Positions 46,987 through 57,006 are shown, counted from the stretch's first letter. The stretch is 64,000 bases of DNA from Lysinibacillus agricola (GCF_016638705.1 NZ_CP067341.1:1181501-1245500), one strand, 5' to 3'. A program made the numbers and translations. The notes: generated from the sequence alone by a model not told the origin.

Positions 46987-48657
46987 TTATTTTTTAGCTT
47001 CCACTACAACGTTTTTAAGTTGGATATTACCAAGAATATCTGCTTGCATGTTTTTCACGTTGTCTTGTACTACAGAAAGGTTCGTGTAGTAGTAGATTGG
47101 TGCAACTGGTAATTCAGAAACAGCAATTTTTTCTGCTTGTTTTAAAAGTTCAAGACGTTTAGCTGGATCTGTTTCCTTATTAGATTGAACTAATAATTTT
47201 TTGTACTCAGCATTTTCCCAACCAGTGTCATTGTTACCGTTTGCAGCAGTATCATACATTTCTAAGAATGTGTAAGCATCGTTGTAGTCACCAACCCAGC
47301 CCATACGTCCAGCTTGGTAGTCTAATTGGTTAAGTTTTTCTAAATAAACTTGCCATTCAGAATTATCTAGACCTACAGTAATACCAAGGTTTTTAGTCCA
47401 GCCTTCTTGAATGTATTGAGCGATAGCAGCGTGTGCTTCACTTGTGTTGAAAGAAACGTTAATTTTAATGTCTTTTGGATCTTTAATACCAAGTTCCTTC
47501 ATACCTGCTTCAAGTGCTGCTTTAGCACCTTCCATATCGTTGTCTTTGTAGTAACCGCGGTCTTCTTCAAAGCCGTGAACTGCGATAGGAACCATGCCTA
47601 ATGCAGGTTTTTGTTCACCTTTAGTAATGTTGTCGATTAATCCTTGACGGTTGATTGCTAATGTTAATGCTTTACGGATGTTAGCGTTTCCAGTGAATTT
47701 ATCTTTATTATTTAATTTGTACCAATAAACAGACGCTTGGTCAGCGATACGTAAAGAACCATCAGCTTTAAACTCATCAATTGAGTCAAGAGCTACAGTT
47801 TGGAATGGAGCACCAAGGTAGTCAATTTCTTTACCTTTAAACATTGTAGAAGCTGTTGCTTCAGATTCTACCATACCAATGTTAACAGTTTCTAAAGATA
47901 CTTTATCAACATCCCAGTATTCTGGGTTTTTCTTTAATACGATTGAATCATTGTGTTTCCACTCAGATAAAGTGAATGGACCGTTTGTTACAAAGTTTTC
48001 ACCAGCATCTGCGTACCAGTCTTCTTTGCCTTCAACTACTTTTTGATTTAACGGAGCATATGTTTTAAATGCAGTTAATTCTAAGAAATAAGGAGTTGGA
48101 TTATTTAAAGTTACTACTAAAGTTTTCTCGTCTTCCGCTTTAACGCCCACTTCATCAGCAGAACCTTTACCTAAATTGTACTCTTCAGCACCTTTAATAG
48201 GGTAAAGGATTGAAGCATACTCAGAAAGGTTATCTGGGTTTAATGCCCATTTCCAAGCATATACGAAGTCACCAGCAACTACTGGATCTCCGTTTGACCA
48301 TTTTGCATCATCACGTAGTTTGAAAGTATACGTTAATTGGTCATCGCTAATTTCCCATTTTTCAGCCGCAGCTTCAATTGGTTTTGCATCAGCATCTAGT
48401 GTTGTTAAACCTTCAAAAGTGTTTGTAAGAATAACACCAGAAGTTGTATCTGTTGCTAATGCTGGATGAAGTGATGGTGGCTCTGAAGTTACTACAACAT
48501 TTAATTCGCTTTTCGAAGAAGCCGTTCCAGATGAACCAGAATCTTTGCCATCATCTTTTGATTTTTCAGACGAATCTCCGCCGAAGCCGCATGCAGCAAG
48601 TACTAGTGAAAATACTGCAAGGACTGTTAGTAATAAAAACTTTTTGTTCTTATTCAT
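46987..48657 (-). CDS. oppA: Oligopeptide-binding lipoprotein OppA
   Basis: A 556-residue solute-binding lipoprotein of family 5. The signal peptide ends LVLAACGFGG (lipobox LAAC, Cys about 23), followed by a Ser/Asp/Lys-rich linker. The mature domain has LNVVVTSEPPSLHPALATDT, the TFKLRDDAKWSNGDPVVAGD signature and TNGPFTLSEWKHNDSIVLKK, close to OppA of B. subtilis. Such proteins bind peptides of about three to eight residues, including signalling peptides. Start ATG 48657 follows AAGGGGGATTCAC. Confidence 0.95.
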   Translation of the reverse strand: MNKNKKFLLLTVLAVFSLVLAACGFGGDSSEKSKDDGKDSGSSGTASSKSELNVVVTSEPPSLHPALATDTTSGVILTNTFEGLTTLDADAKPIEAAAEKWEISDDQLTYTFKLRDDAKWSNGDPVVAGDFVYAWKWALNPDNLSEYASILYPIKGAEEYNLGKGSADEVGVKAEDEKTLVVTLNNPTPYFLELTAFKTYAPLNQKVVEGKEDWYADAGENFVTNGPFTLSEWKHNDSIVLKKNPEYWDVDKVSLETVNIGMVESEATASTMFKGKEIDYLGAPFQTVALDSIDEFKADGSLRIADQASVYWYKLNNKDKFTGNANIRKALTLAINRQGLIDNITKGEQKPALGMVPIAVHGFEEDRGYYKDNDMEGAKAALEAGMKELGIKDPKDIKINVSFNTSEAHAAIAQYIQEGWTKNLGITVGLDNSEWQVYLEKLNQLDYQAGRMGWVGDYNDAYTFLEMYDTAANGNNDTGWENAEYKKLLVQSNKETDPAKRLELLKQAEKIAVSELPVAPIYYYTNLSVVQDNVKNMQADILGNIQLKNVVVEAKK

Positions 48658-48673
48658 GTGAATCCCCCTTATA

Positions 48674-49500
48674 CAATTTTTAAGCCTTTTATGAAGCTCC
48701 TATTTAATATACCAAAAAATCATTGTGTACAAAATAAAAAAGATTCAAATTTATATAGTATTATCTGAAATCTAAGAGAATAATAATTTTTTTCGATTCA
48801 TCACATTAAAGAATGAAAGCGTTTTAATAATAAAAAAATGATATTTATCTGTTTTGAATATCAAAAATAAAACAAAAATAAAAAAATGATTTATTATATA
48901 GAAAAATTCATATTCTTTTTGATAATATCATCGTTATTTGAAAAAAATGATTCAAAAGTAATAGGTTTGATGCTTTGTGAGACTTGTATAGTTTTGTAGA
49001 AAATTCTTGTAAAACTAAGTGATTTAGATTCCTGTTTAGGTATTTTTTTGTAATTTCTAATCACGAAGCATGAATATTTTTATCTATTAATGATATATAA
49101 GAAACTTATTTTGTATTTATCTAAGATTATCCAATAGAAGAGCAAAAAAGAAGAAGTAGAGTAAATATATGCAAAAATGTACCTTTATTAAGAAATAATT
49201 GCATTGTGTTTTCGTAGAATATATTTTTTTGAAATAATGTACACATTGCTTGAATATACAATAATGTATGAAAAGCCAATGTATTATATCAATCATATGT
49301 ATGCAGATTATAACATATTACAAGTGGGAAAACATACCTCGCCTAACAACTTTTGTGCTGTTGTTTTATGGAGAAGTTCAATTGTCTTACTTAGAAAGAA
49401 AGATTCTGCATATAGTTACTAAAACAATTGCATTATGGCTAAAGTGGATAGGACTTGAGAATGATAGGGAGTGCATTTACCTTTTAAAAATTTTAACATC
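48674..49500. other. AT-rich gene-free region between oppA and the chemoreceptor gene
   Basis: No credible gene is seen. TATTATCTGAAATCT (48759-48773) is a weak CodY-like match (11 of 15) about 100 bp upstream of oppA, which is where such a box would be expected. Two overlapping plus-strand frames at 49204-49422 and 49268-49582 lack ribosome binding sites and run into the chemoreceptor terminator, so I do not call them genes. Confidence 0.5.
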
Positions 49501-49504
49501 CATT

Positions 49505-49543
49505 AATAAAGCAGAGCATTTCAATGAAAGAAATACTCTGCTT
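49505..49543 (-). terminator. Terminator of the chemoreceptor gene
   Basis: On the minus strand AAGCAGAGTATTTC pairs with GAAATGCTCTGCTT (one G-U), followed by TATTAATG. It lies 7 bp beyond the stop codon. Confidence 0.8.
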
Positions 49544-49549
49544 GAATGT

Positions 49550-51235
49550 TTAAAGCTTAAATTGATTAATTTGGGTTTGTAAGTCCATTGATTTTTCACT
49601 TAAATCTGTAGCAACTTGATTTACTTGTTGCATTGTCGCAGCTTGTTCCTTACTCGCTTCGGCAACGATTTGTGTATTGGCTGCACTAGAAGAAGCACCA
49701 TGGGCAATTTCTGCGACAGAGGCAGCTACCTGTTCAGCGCTTGCAGAGATTTCTTCCGAAGTAGCCGAAATATCTTCTATCTGGTCTGTCATCGTATTGA
49801 TCGCTTTTACGATTGCTTCGAAAGAGTTGCCAGCATCCCCGATAATTTTTACACCATCTGTGACAGATTGTAGCCCATCTTCGACAGCTTTTTCTACATT
49901 TAGTGTATCTTCTTGAATTTCTTGTGTTAAGACAACGATTTGATTGGCTGATTGCTTTGATTCTTCTGCTAGCTTGCGTACTTCGTCGGCTACGACTGCA
50001 AAGCCTTTGCCGTGTTCACCTGCACGTGCAGCCTCGATTGCAGCGTTTAGGGCTAATAAATTCGTTTGATCTGTGATTGCTGTAATTACTGTAGTGATAT
50101 GGCCTATTTCTTCTGATTGCTTACTCAATTTTTGAACGAGATCGTTAATCATTTGCGTAGAGTCATAAATGACGTTCATTTGTTGTTGGGCTTCATCGAC
50201 TGTACTATTACCGTCATTCGCCAATTCACTTGTTGTCACTGCGCTTTGATGAAGTTGTTGAGTTGCCTCTGCTATACGTTGTACACCTACTGCTGTTTCA
50301 TCCATTGCATATGCACTCTCATTGGCAGCAATTGTAGCAGTAGATGCTGCATTCGCTGTCTCATTAATACGTACAGTCACCTCTTCAGCAGAAGCAGAAA
50401 TCTCTTCGGTAGAGGCGGATAGCTCTTCAGCAGAAGCTGATAAATGTTCAGCATTGCCTTGAATATGTGTTAATAAACTTCGTAAGCTATCTTTCATTGC
50501 GTTAAAGGCTGTAGAAAGCTGACCAATTTCATCTTTAGATTGGTGAGAGATATCTTGATGATATAATTCACCATTGGCAATATTATTGGCAGCAATTACT
50601 ACAGATTTTAAAGGACGCGAAATAGTTCGTTGTACATAAAACATCAGGGATATCCCAAGAATAACGCCAATGACGATAGCTATGATTGAAATTATTTGCG
50701 AATTTGATACAGCTTGTCTAGACTCTTTTGTAACAATATCAAGTTGATTTTTTTGATAACTTATAATATTTTCTGATACTGATAATAACTCCTTGTTTGC
50801 TTGTTGCACCTCGCCATTAACTTTTTGTAGTGTCTCTTCTAATTTCCCAGCTTTTTGGAGCACAAGTGCTTCATCTGCCGCTTTGTTAAAAGCATCATTA
50901 TATGTATTTAAATCCTGCGAGTAAGCATCCATTTCAGATGAATCAGATTTTTCCTTCATCTCTGCTACGTGGTCATCTAACATTTTTGAATATTTTGCAA
51001 AGTTCTCTTTATTAGCAGCTGTGTCCTCGATGATTATGGCACGAATGAAAAGCCCTTGCATCGCTAATTCAATTTGAAGATTATCAGCTAACTCTACTAA
51101 GGCAACACGATCCTCTAGCGCGTTTTCTACCTTATTTTCAATATTTGAAAACTGAATAAACAAAATCGACAATGAAATAATTAGGGTGAGGATGATGGAG
51201 AGAAAACCAAAGCTTAATTTTTTGCCTACAGACAT
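49550..51235 (-). CDS. Methyl-accepting chemotaxis protein
   Basis: A 561-residue transmembrane chemoreceptor. An N-terminal membrane segment (about 9-30) is followed by a helical extracellular sensor of the four-helix-bundle MCP type (about 31-185), a second membrane segment ([20 protein letters not shown]), a HAMP domain (about 207-260) and a long signalling coiled coil. The hairpin tip that contacts CheA/CheW is [20 protein letters not shown] and [11 protein letters not shown]. Many Gln/Glu-Ala pairs on the helices are potential methylation sites. The ligand is unknown. It stands alone with its own terminator. Confidence 0.95.
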   Translation of the reverse strand: MSVGKKLSFGFLSIILTLIISLSILFIQFSNIENKVENALEDRVALVELADNLQIELAMQGLFIRAIIIEDTAANKENFAKYSKMLDDHVAEMKEKSDSSEMDAYSQDLNTYNDAFNKAADEALVLQKAGKLEETLQKVNGEVQQANKELLSVSENIISYQKNQLDIVTKESRQAVSNSQIISIIAIVIGVILGISLMFYVQRTISRPLKSVVIAANNIANGELYHQDISHQSKDEIGQLSTAFNAMKDSLRSLLTHIQGNAEHLSASAEELSASTEEISASAEEVTVRINETANAASTATIAANESAYAMDETAVGVQRIAEATQQLHQSAVTTSELANDGNSTVDEAQQQMNVIYDSTQMINDLVQKLSKQSEEIGHITTVITAITDQTNLLALNAAIEAARAGEHGKGFAVVADEVRKLAEESKQSANQIVVLTQEIQEDTLNVEKAVEDGLQSVTDGVKIIGDAGNSFEAIVKAINTMTDQIEDISATSEEISASAEQVAASVAEIAHGASSSAANTQIVAEASKEQAATMQQVNQVATDLSEKSMDLQTQINQFKL

Positions 51236-51439
51236 AATGATACATCCTTTCTGAAATGCTTTACATTTTTACTTAAATTTAGCCATTCATAAAGGAGGAA
51301 GTCAATATCGCTCGGAATAAACAGTTCGGAATATTCACGAGTTTTTTTAGCGTTATTATAATAAGGAACAATAGCTATAAAAATCAATCAAGTTAAAGAT
51401 AAATTTAATGGTTGCATAGTACAGATTACGTGGTCATCG

Positions 51440-51478
51440 TCATAAAAAAAAGAATACGATACATTTCATATCGTATTC
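51440..51478 (-). terminator. Minus-strand terminator without an obvious gene
   Basis: On the minus strand GAATACGATA pairs with TATCGTATTC around TGAAATG and is followed by eight T. No convincing gene lies directly upstream of it on that strand; only a small element and a doubtful 65-codon frame do. Confidence 0.7.
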
Positions 51479-51531
51479 CACAGCTTTTCGACTAAAAATA
51501 AACATTAAATAATGTGTATCTTTAAATAAAG

Positions 51532-51608
51532 GTTGATTTTCACTCCGAGTTGGCGCTTTCTGCGCAAGCTCATCTTGCAGGAGTCGCCACTCTCCGTGAA
51601 AAATCAAC
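51532..51608 (-). repeat. Miniature GTTGATT/AATCAAC element (77 bp)
   Basis: On the minus strand GTTGATTTTTCACGGAG starts it and CGGAGTGAAAATCAAC ends it. The ends pair (GTTGATTTT with AAAATCAAC, CAC with GTG). GAGTGGCG pairs with CGCCAACTC with a one-base bulge. The left part GAGTGGCGACTCCTGCAAG matches the left part of the full elements (TGGGCGACTCCTTGGGG). Confidence 0.75.
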
Positions 51609-51769
51609 AACTCCTCATCATTAGTATGAGTAGACAAACTGAATCAAAGTAGTATTATGTTTAAAATACTAAAAGATTCAGCCTATGGGATATGTTTGAA
51701 TATTTTTCATCAAGGTAACCCTCATCGTTAAACAACTTTATGCAATTCAAGAGTTTGTCTACAGTCTGA

Positions 51770-51900
51770 GAGGCTGGGACATAAGTATATTTTTATAGCA
51801 CAATTAAAAAATTTTCACATCAGAAAAGCGCAAGAAATCAACGTTTCTAAAATTGATTTCTCACGCTTTTTAAAGTTTTGACCAGTTATGTCTCAGCCTC
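51770..51900. terminator. Large two-part hairpin downstream of rqcH
   Basis: The outer stem is GAGGCTGGGACATAA (51770-51784) with TTATGTCTCAGCCTC (51886-51900), one mismatch. The inner stem is AAAAGCG, AGAAATCA with TGATTTCT, CGCTTTT (about 51823-51870), which with its T run on either strand can terminate rqcH. GAGGCTGGGACATAA-type sequences recur in intergenic DNA of several Firmicutes. Between 51610 and 51765 further inverted pairs occur (GTAGACAAACT and AGTTTGTCTAC). Confidence 0.65.
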
Positions 51901-51905
51901 AATCT

Positions 51906-53600
51906 TTAAGACTGTTTTTTTAACTGTAAAATGACAGTTTCATCTGGATCGATGTATAAAGTCTTTTGTTCAAAGTAAATAACAAAACCAGGTTTAGCGC
52001 CATTTGGCTTTTTTACCTGACGTATTTCTGTGTAATCTACTGGGACAGAGGAAGAGTCTCTTGCTTTTGAAAAATAGGCGGCAAGTGTAGCGGCTTCTCG
52101 TAATGTAGTATCATCTGGTTCACTCGTATGGATGACAACATGTGAGCCTGGAATATCCTTCGTATGCAGCCAAATATCAGTGCGCTTAGCTATTTTAAAT
52201 GTAAGCATGTCATTTTGCTTGTTATTCTTCCCAACAGAGATAGCTACACCTGTAGAAGAGACATAACGTTCAGGCTCAGGCTTCACTTGTTTCTTCTTTT
52301 TTCTCGCATGACGTAATTTCAAATAACCTTGTTCTGCTAATTCTTCGCGAATTTCTTCGATATCTCCCGGAGCAGCTTGTTGTACCTGCTGAGCGAGCAT
52401 TTCAAAATATGTTATTTCTTCCTTCGTTTTTTCTAGCTGTTCTTGAACCATTATAAGGGCATTTTTTGCCTTTGTGTATTTTGTGTAATAGCTTTGAGCG
52501 TTTTCGATAGGTGTTTTACGATCACTTACTGGAATGGTGATTTTTTCTTCAGTCTCACTATAGTAGTTAGTGACAGTTACTTCTCTTACACCTTTTTCAA
52601 ACGCGTAAATATTCGCCATCAGTAGTTCCCCATATAATTGGAACTGATCAAGCTTAGATGCACGTTCGTAATCTTTATTCAATTTTTTAGTTTTTAATGT
52701 AAGCTTATCAATTTCATTTTGTAGCCATCGCTCTAAATCCCCTGCCTGCTGTTTAACACGATCACGCTCAGCTCGTGCAAAGAATACGCGGTCAAGTAGC
52801 TCGTGTACATTTGGATAAATCGTTACATCTCCTTGTAAATGTGTTAAAGCGATTGGTGAGAAGTAAGTTTTATTATTTGCGAATACATACATCGGCTCTG
52901 CTCCACCATTATTAAAAGAAGCTATAAAGTTCTTAAAGCTACCTACACGATCAGTTGTGTCTGTTAATCGGAATAATAATTCCTCTGCATGGACAGGTGA
53001 GAAGCCAGTAAATTGCGAAACAACTTCCTTAGCCGTTTTTAGTTCAGAGAAAAACATCGTAAGCTGTTCGTCGGTCACTGCTAGAGGGTGCCATTTATTT
53101 TGGGCGGGTGGTGCAATATAGGGCTGACCAGGTAACACTGTCCGAAAACTATTCACGGAAGGTGGCAAATGCTTTAAGCTGTCGACTATTTTTCCCTGCT
53201 CCTTATCTATTAACAGCAGGTTACTGTGACGGCCCATAATTTCAGCATGTAATTCCCTTACAATAGGGTCGCCAATTTCATTTTTACTTTGGATTTCTAC
53301 TATTATAATACGATCAAAATCGTGTTGTTTAATAGAAGAAATAAAACCACCCTCTATATGCTTCCGTAACAGCATACAAAACATAGGAGGTTCTGCTGGA
53401 TTATCAATAGATTGCTCAGTAAGATGAACGCGTGCGTATGAAGGGTGAATTGAAAAAAGCAATTTATGATTGCTTCCGTTCGCACGGATATGTAAAACTA
53501 CCTCCTGAGCGTTTGGTTGATGTATTTTAGTAATCCGACCTGTTACTAATTGTTGTAGGTCGGCTGTCATTGAATAAGTAAATAAGCCATCAAATGCCAT
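51906..53600 (-). CDS. rqcH: Rqc2/NEMF-type ribosome quality control protein RqcH
   Basis: RqcH (YloA, NFACT family) binds obstructed 50S subunits and recruits tRNA-Ala to add C-terminal alanine tails that mark stalled peptides for degradation. I set the start at ATG 53600 (MAFDGLFTYS), behind AAAGAGG; the frame reaches 53630 without support. The 564-residue protein has the NFACT-N domain with the conserved Asp96-Arg97 pair (FDRIIIVEI), a long coiled coil (about 270-430) and the C-terminal NFACT-R domain (RTDIWLHTKDIPGSHVVIHT). The neighbouring YlmH partner of this pathway is at 11.1 kb. Confidence 0.94.
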   Translation of the reverse strand: MAFDGLFTYSMTADLQQLVTGRITKIHQPNAQEVVLHIRANGSNHKLLFSIHPSYARVHLTEQSIDNPAEPPMFCMLLRKHIEGGFISSIKQHDFDRIIIVEIQSKNEIGDPIVRELHAEIMGRHSNLLLIDKEQGKIVDSLKHLPPSVNSFRTVLPGQPYIAPPAQNKWHPLAVTDEQLTMFFSELKTAKEVVSQFTGFSPVHAEELLFRLTDTTDRVGSFKNFIASFNNGGAEPMYVFANNKTYFSPIALTHLQGDVTIYPNVHELLDRVFFARAERDRVKQQAGDLERWLQNEIDKLTLKTKKLNKDYERASKLDQFQLYGELLMANIYAFEKGVREVTVTNYYSETEEKITIPVSDRKTPIENAQSYYTKYTKAKNALIMVQEQLEKTKEEITYFEMLAQQVQQAAPGDIEEIREELAEQGYLKLRHARKKKKQVKPEPERYVSSTGVAISVGKNNKQNDMLTFKIAKRTDIWLHTKDIPGSHVVIHTSEPDDTTLREAATLAAYFSKARDSSSVPVDYTEIRQVKKPNGAKPGFVIYFEQKTLYIDPDETVILQLKKQS

Positions 53601-53730
53601 ATGAATTCCTCTTTCCAACGATATAAGCATCCTTGGTACTTTCGTATTTATTATATTTTAATGGTGCATTCTCATAACACTCTACTCGAGCACAAATGCA
53701 CTTTTCTTATGACTCATCACCATAACGTGG

Positions 53731-53880
53731 GTTGATTTCCGTTCCGGGGGCCATGATAAAAACTGAAATTGTTCCGATAACACGAGATAATATTCCGATA
53801 AAAGCTAATATTGTTCCGATAAATCTTCAAAGTACGCATTTGAAAATAATGAGCCGCTAATTCCATCCACTCTAATCAAC
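53731..53880 (-). repeat. GTTGATT/AATCAAC element with a 21-bp CGGAA minisatellite core
   Basis: Minus strand: GTTGATTAGAGTGGATGG at one end and CCCCGGAACGGAAATCAAC at the other. The flanks (GCTATGT... and ...CCCACGTTATGGTGATGAG) also match other copies. The interior has three units of about 21 bp with TTATCGGAACAAT or TTATCGGAATAT (at 53768, 53790 and 53809 on the plus strand). No CGAAGGC core is present. The rest of the 53601-54099 interval holds a TATAAT at 54061-54066 near yicC and nothing else clear. Confidence 0.75.
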
Positions 53881-54099
53881 TTCTAGACATAGCGTACATT
53901 TTAACAAATGTCATCTCTTTCTTTTGGTGATGAGCATTTTCTTATGTTTATCATAGCATTTTTTAGGTGAATATTAAAATATAGCTTTAATTGTGGTAGA
54001 ATTAGCTTTTTCTTGATCTAATTTTTTATGGTGAGACGTCATAAATGGCAGAGCTTATGTTATAATAATTCCAGTATGCAAAGAAAGGTGTGACGAACC

Positions 54100-54975
54100 T
54101 TGGTGCGTAGTATGACTGGTTTTGGCAGAGGTGTCACAACAACAAGAGACTTTCAATTAACCGTAGAAATGCGCTCGGTCAACCATCGATTTTTAGAAAT
54201 TCATGCAAAATTTCCGAAAGAATGGCTTGAAGCAGAAATTTTTGCAAAGAAATTAATTTCACAAGCTTTGTCACGTGGCAAAATTGATGTGATGGTATAT
54301 GTTAAGGATTTAGAGAACGTCGAGCAATCTATTGAAATTAATTGGTCATTAATTGAAGCGTATCGTAAGGCAAAAGAGCAATTAGCAAGTAAAGTACCAC
54401 TTGAAGAAAAATGGACGATGCAAGAGCTACTGTCTCTTGAACAAGCACTTGTACAGGAAAAGCCACAGCTTACACCTGAGGATTTACTTTGTGCTGTTGA
54501 AAAGGCTATTACGCAAGCACTTGAGCAGCTGATTCAAATGCGCGAGCGTGAAGGGCAAGAATTGCAAGACGTTGTTGTACAATATAAAGAACAGTTAATG
54601 GAACAAGTGAAACAGATTCGTTCATTCTCCTCTCTAGCTGTTGAAAAATATCGTACACGATTATTGGAACGAATTACTGAAGTGGCGAATGGATCGCTGT
54701 TAGAAGATCGCCTACTTGCAGAAGTAGCGATATTTGCAGAACGTGTAGACATTACCGAAGAATTGGACCGATTAGATAGTCATTTTAATCAACTGGAAGA
54801 AACGTTACAAGAAACGATTTCAGTTGGCCGTAAATTAGACTTTTTAATGCAGGAAATACACCGCGAGATCAATACGATTGGTTCAAAAAATCAATCAACA
54901 GAGGCGGCCATTGCGGTAGTTCAGGCGAAAACAATTTTAGAAAAGATGCGTGAGCAAGTTCAAAATATCGAATAG
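54100..54975 (+). CDS. yloC: YicC/YloC family endoribonuclease
   Basis: A 291-residue protein beginning MVRSMTGFGRGVTTTRDFQL, the family start. The C-terminal DUF1732 part ends with KLDFLMQEIHREINTIGSKN and IAVVQAKTILEKMREQVQN. YicC proteins are now described as a family of single-strand-specific endoribonucleases affecting sRNA and rRNA decay; that role is transferred by homology. The start is TTG 54100, 9 bp after AAAGGTG; GTG 54103 is the alternative. In B. subtilis remA lies between this gene and gmk, but it is missing here. Confidence 0.9.
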   Translation: MVRSMTGFGRGVTTTRDFQLTVEMRSVNHRFLEIHAKFPKEWLEAEIFAKKLISQALSRGKIDVMVYVKDLENVEQSIEINWSLIEAYRKAKEQLASKVPLEEKWTMQELLSLEQALVQEKPQLTPEDLLCAVEKAITQALEQLIQMREREGQELQDVVVQYKEQLMEQVKQIRSFSSLAVEKYRTRLLERITEVANGSLLEDRLLAEVAIFAERVDITEELDRLDSHFNQLEETLQETISVGRKLDFLMQEIHREINTIGSKNQSTEAAIAVVQAKTILEKMREQVQNIE

Positions 54976-55018
54976 CTTGCATGTATCTGTTATAAATTAA
55001 GGGAGATATAGAGAATAA

Positions 55019-55636
<618 letters not shown>

Positions 55637-55640
55637 ACCT

Positions 55641-55868
55641 ATGTTATACCCATCAGTAGATACATTAAAAAAAGAAATCGATTCAAAATATTCATTAGTA
55701 AGTCTAGCATCTAAACGTGCTCGTCAAATGCAAGAGGAACAAGGCACAGAACGCTTACACAAGTATGTTTCCTATAAATCCGTAGGGAAAGCACTTGAAG
55801 AAGTAGCAGCAGGTGTACTTACAAAGGTATCACAGGATGAGTCAACTGTATACGAAGACGAAATCTAA
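55641..55868 (+). CDS. rpoZ: RNA polymerase omega subunit
   Basis: Omega helps RNA polymerase assembly by binding the beta-prime subunit. The 75-residue protein has MLYPSVDTLKKEIDSKYSLV, then the conserved LASKRARQM helix, KSVGKALEEVAAGV and an acidic tail. Start ATG 55641 follows GAGAGGAG within the end of gmk. Confidence 0.94.
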   Translation: MLYPSVDTLKKEIDSKYSLVSLASKRARQMQEEQGTERLHKYVSYKSVGKALEEVAAGVLTKVSQDESTVYEDEI

Positions 55869-55942
55869 CATTGATGTAAAAAAGCTTTTGCTAAATTAAT
55901 GTTAAAGTCTTACAGTGGATTTTTGATTATACAAATGCCGAG

Positions 55943-55971
55943 AGCTCCCGAGGAATGTTCCTTTGGGAGCT
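55943..55971 (+). terminator. Hairpin before coaBC
   Basis: AGCTCCC pairs with GGGAGCT and GAGGAA with TTCCTTT-side bases around TG. No T run follows directly. It could end gmk-rpoZ transcripts or shape the coaBC leader. Confidence 0.5.
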
Positions 55972-55995
55972 TATCATTTGAAAGGACGATTGTAC

Positions 55996-57006
55996 ATGAA
56001 TAAAAACATTTTACTTTGTGTTTCAGGTGGTATAGCGGTTTATAAGGCTGTCGCTCTAGTTAGCAAGCTATCTCAGGCAGGGGCAAATGTAAAAGTCATC
56101 ATGACAGCATCAGCAAGACAATTTGTGAATCCGTTGAGCTTTCAAGTTATGTCCAAAAATGATGTTTTTTTCGACACATTTGATGAAAAGGATTCAAGTG
56201 TTATTGCTCATATTGATTTGGCGGATTGGGCAGATTTAATTTTAGTTGCACCAGCTACTGCAAATGTTATTGGTAAACTGGCGAATGGAATTGCAGATGA
56301 TATGGTAACGACGACCTTGCTTGCAACAACTGCACCTGTTTGGCTTGCACCAGCTATGAACGTGCATATGTATGATCATCCAGCGGTAAAACGAAATTTG
56401 GCACAGCTAGCATCTGATGGCTATCAATTTATAGAGCCTTCAGAAGGATTTTTGGCATGTGGCTATGTTGGTAAGGGACGTTTAGAGGAGCCAGAAAAAA
56501 TAACTGCGATTGTGCAAGGATTTTTTTCAGAGAAGGTCAAGCCGCTAGCTGGTAAAACGGTAGTGGTCACAGCTGGAGCATTTTATGTGCCATTGGACGA
56601 GCACCATGTTATTAGTACAAAGGCGAACGGTAGAATTGGTCAGGCGATAGCAGAAGAGGCGAAAATACTTGGGGCAAATGTAATTTTAATAGATGAGAAA
56701 GAAGCAAGCGTGCATAAGCTTTTTGAACAACTTGAGGGTTATCAAAAACAATATCCATCTACATTTTTTATCCATGCAGCAAATACGCCTACAATTGAAG
56801 GCGCACCGATACTGTCCATAGAAGGAATGACCGCAGTAACCTTTGGACAGAAGGTTATTGGTGAACCTATGTTAACAATCGTATCTGACACGTGGATCGA
56901 TTTTAGTGACACGGCAGAAATAAATGGCCAATTTTGGGATGCGACAGATGCCACACAGTTTGCTAAAGCATTTTGGACATATATATTACAGGGTGATGCG
57001 CAATGA
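55996..57006 (+). CDS. coaBC: Phosphopantothenoylcysteine decarboxylase (CoaC) with a degenerate CoaB domain
   Basis: Normal CoaBC proteins are about 400 residues; this one has 336 from ATG 55996 (MNKNILLCVSGGIAVYK). The N-terminal FMN decarboxylase half is intact: His72 in AHIDLADWADL, PAMN at 119-122 and the active-site Cys155 in FLACGYVGKGRLEEP. The C-terminal ligase half (about 188-336) begins VVVTAGAFYVPLDEHHVIST where VTAGGT..IDPVR is expected. The SSGKMG motif reads KANGRIGQA, and the AAVADYRP motif and the catalytic Lys region are not recognisable. CoaC activity is likely; ligase activity is doubtful. priA overlaps its stop. Confidence 0.85.
   Translation: MNKNILLCVSGGIAVYKAVALVSKLSQAGANVKVIMTASARQFVNPLSFQVMSKNDVFFDTFDEKDSSVIAHIDLADWADLILVAPATANVIGKLANGIADDMVTTTLLATTAPVWLAPAMNVHMYDHPAVKRNLAQLASDGYQFIEPSEGFLACGYVGKGRLEEPEKITAIVQGFFSEKVKPLAGKTVVVTAGAFYVPLDEHHVISTKANGRIGQAIAEEAKILGANVILIDEKEASVHKLFEQLEGYQKQYPSTFFIHAANTPTIEGAPILSIEGMTAVTFGQKVIGEPMLTIVSDTWIDFSDTAEINGQFWDATDATQFAKAFWTYILQGDAQ

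Noticed and set aside
49204..49582. Two overlapping frames of 72 and 104 codons upstream of the chemoreceptor terminator
   Set aside because: No ribosome binding site, they overlap each other in different frames, and the longer one runs through the terminator into the chemoreceptor gene.
51440..51637. 65-codon minus-strand frame ending in the terminator
   Set aside because: It is built across the miniature element and the terminator stem; no ribosome binding site of normal strength is visible. A small RNA is the better explanation for the terminator.
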